The position numbers and the translations under genes are program-made. From Tannockella sp964369175 (lineage in GTDB: Bacteria; Bacillota_I; Bacilli_A; Erysipelotrichales; Coprobacillaceae): a stretch of DNA of 18,097 bases. The stretch spans positions 1 through 18,097 of the forward strand of contig CAYJEM010000040.1 of the NCBI GenBank assembly GCA_964369175.1. Direction: 5' to 3'. Below the pieces are notes generated by a model. It was not told the origin of the DNA. It did no database searches and saw nothing but the letters and a program-made list of their open reading frames with translations. Below are positions 14,235 to 18,097 of this stretch, piece after piece; the first letter of the stretch is position 1, and each line of letters opens with the position of its first letter.

Positions 14235-15821
14235 TCAGTGCTTTGTTAAACTACTTAGATCGGTATTAAAGAAAACAACGATATTACGTTTTTTATCAAC
14301 CTCTATTTTTTTAATTACATCCTGCAATAATTCACGAGTCAAATCTTCTAAACTAATAAATTTATGAATTGCACGTTTTGTACGCTCATATATCTTTACT
14401 AAGTTTTCTCCATTTAAGTTATCTAATTGTTGCTTTAATAATGCAATTTGATTAAGTATTTCATTAGATTCATCATCATATCTTTTTGCAAGTAACGTAT
14501 ATTGCTTTATAGAAATAATATCGTTCAAGCGATCTTCATAAAGTTTTTCAAGTGTTCTAATTATCTTGTTATTATTTTTTTCAAGTTCTGCGATTTGATT
14601 GTCTATTTGATGATGTTCTTTCATCTGAAGCCTCACAATAGCATCACAAGATGATTCACTATCAAACTTATTTACCAATTGTTCTCCAATCTCTTTAAGG
14701 TAATGAAGAATATCAAGTTCTAATGCGTTGTAATCAATATGATGACTTGAACATACACCATGTTTTCCAAATTTTTGGTAGTTATTACATTGCGCCCCTT
14801 TTTTTTGATTTCTCTTTACATTATGGATCGACATACTACTTCCACAATCCTTACATACTATTAATCCTTGTAAAAGATATTTCTCTGTGTTTTTTGCTGC
14901 AAATCGTTTATTCTTTTCTAAATATATCTGCACCTTTTGAAAGGTTTCTTCATCAATAATAGGTTCATGAGTATTTTTTACGATGAACCATTCACTTCTT
15001 GGCATCTTAACTAGTTTCTTTGAACTATAACTAACTTTCTTCCACTTACCTTGGACCATATGCCCCAAGTATAACTCATTTTCTAGAATACTCTTTACTG
15101 TGGCAGGTCTCCAAATATCACCCTTTTCTAATAAAGCTTTATTCACTACACTTCGTTTTTCTTTTTTATAAGTTACTGGTGTAGGGATATTCGTATCTGT
15201 TAATTTCCTTGCAATCTTTGACGTACCAAGTCCTTCAAGAGCATATGCAAACATCATCCTTACATACTCACTTGCAACTTCATCAATAATTAAGTGTTTA
15301 TTATTTTTAGGATTCTTTTTATATCCAAAAGCTGGAAGTGAGCCAACATAGTCACCACGGTTTCTTTTTGCGTCAAACCCTGCTTTTACTTTCTTTGATA
15401 AGTCTCGTAGGTATAAATCATTTACACTTAGACGAATCCCAAGCATTGAATCACCTACAAAAGAATCATAACTATCATTAATCGCAATAAATCTAATTCC
15501 TTTTGATAGAAAATACTCTTCTATGTATCCACCTGTTTCATACAACTCCCTACCAAGTCTAGATAAGTCTTTTACAATAACACAGTTAATAACTCCATCT
15601 TCAATATCTGCTTTTAATTGTTCAAATGCAGGACGATTAAAGTTAGAACCAGTATATCCATCATCACTATAAAATTTAGATATTTTCAAGTTGTTAAAGT
15701 TTGCAAATGATTCAATAATCATTTTTTGACTTTTGATAGATTTACTTTCATCATTTTGATCATCCTCTCTTGAGAGGCGAACATATGCACCTACATTATA
15801 ATTATCATTTAAGTTTTTCAT
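14235..15821 (-). CDS. Large serine recombinase (TnpX/TndX-like), rec2
   Basis: This 528-aa protein has the same layout as rec1. The catalytic Ser17 is in VGAYVRLS, YSDDGYTGSNFNRP spans 51-64 and DLSRLGR 85-91. The recombinase domain and a zinc ribbon follow, with Cys323, Cys326, Cys345 and Cys357 at exactly the rec1 positions, then a long coiled coil and a C-terminal IKKIEVD-x(4)-NI-V segment. The start follows AAAGGAGG. It is preceded by a 36-aa small ORF, a U-tract hairpin and a 59-bp inverted repeat. Differences from rec1 concentrate at residues 210-240 and in the coiled coil, where DNA recognition is expected to vary, so it may act on another site. A paired role with rec1 is possible but not shown. 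Confidence 0.95.
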   Translation of the reverse strand: MKNLNDNYNVGAYVRLSREDDQNDESKSIKSQKMIIESFANFNNLKISKFYSDDGYTGSNFNRPAFEQLKADIEDGVINCVIVKDLSRLGRELYETGGYIEEYFLSKGIRFIAINDSYDSFVGDSMLGIRLSVNDLYLRDLSKKVKAGFDAKRNRGDYVGSLPAFGYKKNPKNNKHLIIDEVASEYVRMMFAYALEGLGTSKIARKLTDTNIPTPVTYKKEKRSVVNKALLEKGDIWRPATVKSILENELYLGHMVQGKWKKVSYSSKKLVKMPRSEWFIVKNTHEPIIDEETFQKVQIYLEKNKRFAAKNTEKYLLQGLIVCKDCGSSMSIHNVKRNQKKGAQCNNYQKFGKHGVCSSHHIDYNALELDILHYLKEIGEQLVNKFDSESSCDAIVRLQMKEHHQIDNQIAELEKNNNKIIRTLEKLYEDRLNDIISIKQYTLLAKRYDDESNEILNQIALLKQQLDNLNGENLVKIYERTKRAIHKFISLEDLTRELLQDVIKKIEVDKKRNIVVFFNTDLSSLTKH

Positions 15822-15842
15822 TGTTTCCTCCTTTGCATCTTA

Positions 15843-15901
15843 CACAATTCAATAAAACACTACGCTTATCATAATAGATTTCATCATTTTATTGAAATGT
15901 G
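15843..15901. repeat. 59-bp inverted repeat upstream of rec2, candidate recombination site or operator
   Basis: Left arm CACAATTCAATAAAA (15843-15857) and right arm TTTTATTGAAATGTG (15887-15901) are inverted copies over 15 bp with one mismatch, separated by 29 nt. The right arm is conserved upstream of rec1 (plus strand, ending about 11559), whose left arm is only partly conserved. A decayed copy of the right arm is at 17976-17991. The size is close to that of a serine recombinase attachment site. Confidence 0.5.
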
Positions 15902-15908
15902 CAAATCT

Positions 15909-15935
15909 AAAAAAGCACAACCTTGTAAAAGTTGT
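15909..15935 (-). terminator. Hairpin with T-tract between small ORF 2 and rec2
   Basis: On the minus strand ACAACTTT pairs with AAGGTTGT (arms 15928-15935 and 15917-15924) around a 3-nt loop, followed by GC and a run of six T. It lies 2 bp after the small-ORF stop. Confidence 0.75.
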
Positions 15936-15937
15936 CC

Positions 15938-16048
15938 TTATTTAATATTCAATTCTTTTTTACAATATTCAACAATATTTCTTTCGATGATTTTATAAAT
16001 GCAATCTGTTGCTTGTGTAAAATTAAATGTTACTTTTTGTTTAACCAT
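15938..16048 (-). CDS. Small ORF 2 (36 aa) of the recombinase module
   Basis: The frame MVKQKVTFNFTQATDCIYK, then IIERNIVEYCKKELNIK, starts after a strong CAGGAGG ribosome-binding site at proper spacing and ends directly before a terminator-like hairpin. The last codons recur almost unchanged at the right edge of the window (18051-18097), with one silent substitution in the part visible, which supports a real coding frame. No known family is recognised. It could be a leader peptide regulating the recombinase, a directionality factor, or a small transposon-borne peptide. Confidence 0.55.
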   Translation of the reverse strand: MVKQKVTFNFTQATDCIYKIIERNIVEYCKKELNIK

Positions 16049-16112
16049 ATTTTCCTCCTGTTACGCTGTTTCTTTACTATATGTTACGTGGATATAATTT
16101 AGACCATACAAC

Positions 16113-16138
16113 AAAAAAGACCGAAGCATTTTCGATCT
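16113..16138 (-). terminator. Rho-independent terminator after the AbiE operon
   Basis: On the minus strand AGATCGAA pairs with TTCGGTCT (one G-T pair; arms 16131-16138 and 16118-16125) around a 5-nt loop, followed by a run of six T. Confidence 0.8.
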
Positions 16139-16227
16139 AATCTTTTGTATATATTTTAATACACTATTTACTTTTCTTTTTTAACCTTTGCTGTTTCTTT
16201 ACATCACCATTAAGCAATTCTTACTTT

Positions 16228-17196
16228 TTAAAAGGTTAACTCTTCATTTAATATCAGAAGAACTTCATTTAAAAACATCATATTTTTCACTAGTTCTTCA
16301 TAGGTAAATATATCTTTTTCGTCAAAGACATATATATTTTGCATTTTCATGAAGTGGTTTTTTAATTGTTCATTATCTTGTAATTGTGCAAATAAAGTGA
16401 ATTTTTCAAATGGAATATTTGATAAATTACTACCCTTTCTTTCCTTTTCTTCAAGTCTTTTATAAAAGAGCATCTGTACAAATTCATTATGATCTGACAA
16501 CATATCTTGTATTCTTGGCAGTTGCATCATAACCGATAAGTCATATAGATGTTTCGATACGTCAAACAATTCATTCCTTTGATAATAAAACTCAGCCGCA
16601 AGTATCTTATCAGCAAAAATTCTTTCTTGCTTTATACTCTTGATAAAAAACGGAGAAACTTCAAATTGTGTTTGTAAAATAGTTTTTTCTTCTTCTGTTG
16701 CCTGCGTGTAAAGTAGTGGCTCAATTTCAGATGCTTCACAGGGCTCACTTATGGTAAATGATGTTGCTTCGACTTTTACATGACCAAACCTCTGTAGCTC
16801 ATCTTGAACATCAACCTCTGTAATAGGCTCATAATCATAGATTGCTGTTATGCTTCCTTTTGCATTGCGTTCTTTTTCTTTATTTGACGTTCTGTCTAAC
16901 ACAGTGTATTTCGTACTCGCGCGCTCAAGTCGTACTTTTCCTTGGTTCTTAGAGCAACCAGTAACTTCTACTGTTAAATCTATATCTTCTGAAAATCGAT
17001 TAAGGGTTTTAAGTGCTTTATATAACGCAGTACCTCCTTTGAAGTAAGCTGGTAATGTAGATTGTTTTTCTGAAAGCTCAAAGAGTATAAGAACTACATA
17101 ATAATCTTTTTCAATAATATCTTTTCTAATTCCTGTTCTTTCGCTTACATTATCTACAATGACAGAAAAAGAATCCTTATCCACGTGTAATTTCAT
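16228..17196 (-). CDS. abiEii: AbiEii-type nucleotidyltransferase toxin
   Basis: This 322-aa protein (from ATG 17196) belongs to the AbiEii/MenT-type nucleotidyltransferases, the toxin part of AbiE toxin-antitoxin and phage-defence systems. The fold motif GGTALYKAL (residues 54-62) is followed by the metal-binding FSEDIDL (68-74). Farther on, a Lys in DKILAAEFYYQR (about 197) precedes HLYDL (216-220), matching the conserved K...D/HLYDL pattern of the family. ATG 17196 is preferred to 17202 because GGAGG lies six bases before it, whereas it abuts the other. It overlaps the antitoxin gene 3' end by about 20 bp, the usual coupling. Related members transfer nucleotides, in some cases to tRNA. A terminator follows. 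Confidence 0.9.
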   Translation of the reverse strand: MKLHVDKDSFSVIVDNVSERTGIRKDIIEKDYYVVLILFELSEKQSTLPAYFKGGTALYKALKTLNRFSEDIDLTVEVTGCSKNQGKVRLERASTKYTVLDRTSNKEKERNAKGSITAIYDYEPITEVDVQDELQRFGHVKVEATSFTISEPCEASEIEPLLYTQATEEEKTILQTQFEVSPFFIKSIKQERIFADKILAAEFYYQRNELFDVSKHLYDLSVMMQLPRIQDMLSDHNEFVQMLFYKRLEEKERKGSNLSNIPFEKFTLFAQLQDNEQLKNHFMKMQNIYVFDEKDIFTYEELVKNMMFLNEVLLILNEELTF

Positions 17197-17842
17197 AATC
17201 ATCCTCCAATAAAATATCCAACACTAAAAGTAGTATCTTTCGTGAATAATATTTCTTTGCGATTTTCATCATAACTAATTTATCTAACTTAAGGGTATCT
17301 AACGCACATCGTATGATTTCACCTGAGTTTTTTGCATCGATATATTCCGTTTCGAGCATTGCTATTGCATCAATTAGTTGTAAGTACTTTACATTTTCAT
17401 CAGTAATTTCTGTAACAGGTTTTTTGAGGATGATATGACTTTCCTTTGGTACTTTTACTCTACATTTATTTGTAACAATAACTTTATTTTTTGGTGTCAA
17501 AGATGTAAGTCCTAAATCGTGAAGCAGTGTTTCTCCTCCGATATAACCTATTTTCTTTCCACCATGTTTCATACATGTTTCACTAATAACAAGGTCTATT
17601 GGTGGTCTTGATTTACCAAAGGCAGTAATCTTCGCTTTATAATATACGCCTTTTTGAATACGCTCTATCACATGATTATCTGCAAGTCGTTTTAAATTCA
17701 AATTCACATTTTTTTTAATGCTTTTCATTGATACTCCAGCATCAATAGCAACTCGTTTTGCAACAGTATCTGTAAAAATCGGAACTCCTACTGGGAACGC
17801 ATCTATCACGTTACTCATATTTTCACTATAATTTATATTCAT
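17177..17842 (-). CDS. abiEi: AbiEi-type antitoxin (DUF6088), transcriptional autoregulator
   Basis: This 221-aa partner of the toxin has an N-terminal winged helix-turn-helix (about residues 10-68, including FTDTVAKRVAIDAGVSMKS and HVIERIQKGVYY) and the DUF6088/AbiEi C-terminal domain, with KKIGYIGGETLLHDLGL (residues about 95-111) as its most typical stretch. AbiEi antitoxins counter the toxin without a stable complex (type IV) and repress their own promoter. The start has an excellent AAAGGAGGTG site. The promoter lies directly upstream and is flanked by two AACAATAA repeats that could be operators. It overlaps abiEii, so the pair is one operon. The pair sits between two copies of the small-ORF/hairpin module. 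Confidence 0.88.
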   Translation of the reverse strand: MNINYSENMSNVIDAFPVGVPIFTDTVAKRVAIDAGVSMKSIKKNVNLNLKRLADNHVIERIQKGVYYKAKITAFGKSRPPIDLVISETCMKHGGKKIGYIGGETLLHDLGLTSLTPKNKVIVTNKCRVKVPKESHIILKKPVTEITDENVKYLQLIDAIAMLETEYIDAKNSGEIIRCALDTLKLDKLVMMKIAKKYYSRKILLLVLDILLEDDYEITRG

Positions 17843-17875
17843 TCAAACACCTCCTTTGAAATTATTATGTGTAAT

Positions 17876-17917
17876 TTATTGTTTTTTATTCAACATCATA
17901 ATATCATACTTATTGTT
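17876..17917 (-). promoter_or_regulatory. Direct repeats AACAATAA flanking the abiE -10 box, possible operator
   Basis: On the minus strand AACAATAA occurs at 17910-17917 and again at 17876-17883, 34 bp apart, on either side of the -10. AbiEi proteins are known to bind repeats in their promoter; this assignment is inferred. Confidence 0.35.
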
Positions 17918-17926
17918 AAAAATCAA
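17898..17926 (-). promoter_or_regulatory. Sigma-A promoter of the abiE operon
   Basis: On the minus strand TTGATT (17921-17926), a 17-bp spacer and TATTAT (17898-17903), with an extended -10 TG one base upstream of the hexamer. Confidence 0.7.
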
Positions 17927-18022
17927 TTTCTACAAATAAGTCTTCTCTTCATAGATTGAATCATTCAAAAAAACTTTTTAATTGGAATGTGTACCTTAAC
18001 TTCCCAAAAATGCGCAAATTTA

Positions 18023-18048
18023 AAAAAGCACAACCTTGTAATAGTTGT
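18023..18048 (-). terminator. Third copy of the small-ORF hairpin with T-tract
   Basis: On the minus strand ACAACT pairs with GGTTGT (one G-T pair; outer ends 18048 and 18030) followed by GC and a run of six T. It matches the hairpins before rec1 and rec2 closely. Confidence 0.6.
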
Positions 18049-18050
18049 CC

Positions 18051-18097
18051 TTATTTAATATTCAATTCTTTTTTACAGTATTCAACAATATTTCTTT
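18051..18097 (-). CDS. Small ORF 3, partial, runs off the window edge
   Basis: The last 14 whole codons, RNIVEYCKKELNIK, are the same as in small ORF 2 at the protein level, ending at TAA 18051-18053. The 5' part lies outside the window. No recombinase follows this copy; the abiE operon does. A decayed copy of the inverted-repeat arm remains between them (17976-17991). Confidence 0.5.
   Translation of the reverse strand, partial: RNIVEYCKKELNIK

Noticed and set aside
15900..18097. CRISPR-like array from the repeated small-ORF/hairpin segments
   Set aside because: Copies are few, about 2 kb apart and contain coding frames and terminators; there are no regular spacers.

Overview
The window looks like chromosome of a low-GC, spore-forming member of the Bacillota. 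The left half follows the Bacillus division and cell-wall (dcw) order on the minus strand: ftsW tail, murG, murB, divIB, ftsA, ftsZ, then spoIIGA, sigE, sigG and a YlmC-type gene. The AT-rich bases and short, divergent proteins would fit an Erysipelotrichia/Turicibacter-like lineage, but that placement is inference. Every intact gene is on the minus strand, so transcription runs from high to low coordinates.

Layout in transcription order. (1) From 18097 down to about 9886 lies an accessory block. It holds a partial small ORF with its terminator, an AbiE-type toxin-antitoxin pair, a 36-aa small ORF with a terminator, and a large serine recombinase (rec2). A gap with a near-consensus promoter follows, then a secreted protein plus a small membrane protein, a broken DDE transposase, and the last 30 codons of a third recombinase. 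A 25-aa small ORF with a terminator and a second intact large serine recombinase (rec1) complete the block. (2) Directly after the rec1 stop codon comes the C-terminal tail of ftsW/spoVE, so the block sits inside ftsW. The 5' part of that gene must lie beyond the right edge or be lost. (3) murG-murB-divIB and ftsA-ftsZ supply lipid II synthesis and the Z-ring. (4) proC and a GNAT acetyltransferase follow ftsZ, bounded by terminators. (5) spoIIGA-sigE-sigG-ylmC forms the sporulation operon, with a possible Spo0A-type box upstream and a terminator after ylmC. (6) A membrane protein with its own promoter closes the window.

The most interesting part is the accessory block. The same module (small ORF, U-tract hairpin, inverted repeat, large serine recombinase) recurs in intact, partial or decayed form. 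This suggests repeated accretion of integrative elements at an essential division gene. A perfect extended -10 promoter in the ftsW tail could keep murG-murB-divIB expressed despite the insertion. A hairpin that buries the sigG ribosome-binding site is a second notable regulatory signal. No rRNA, tRNA or CRISPR array was seen.
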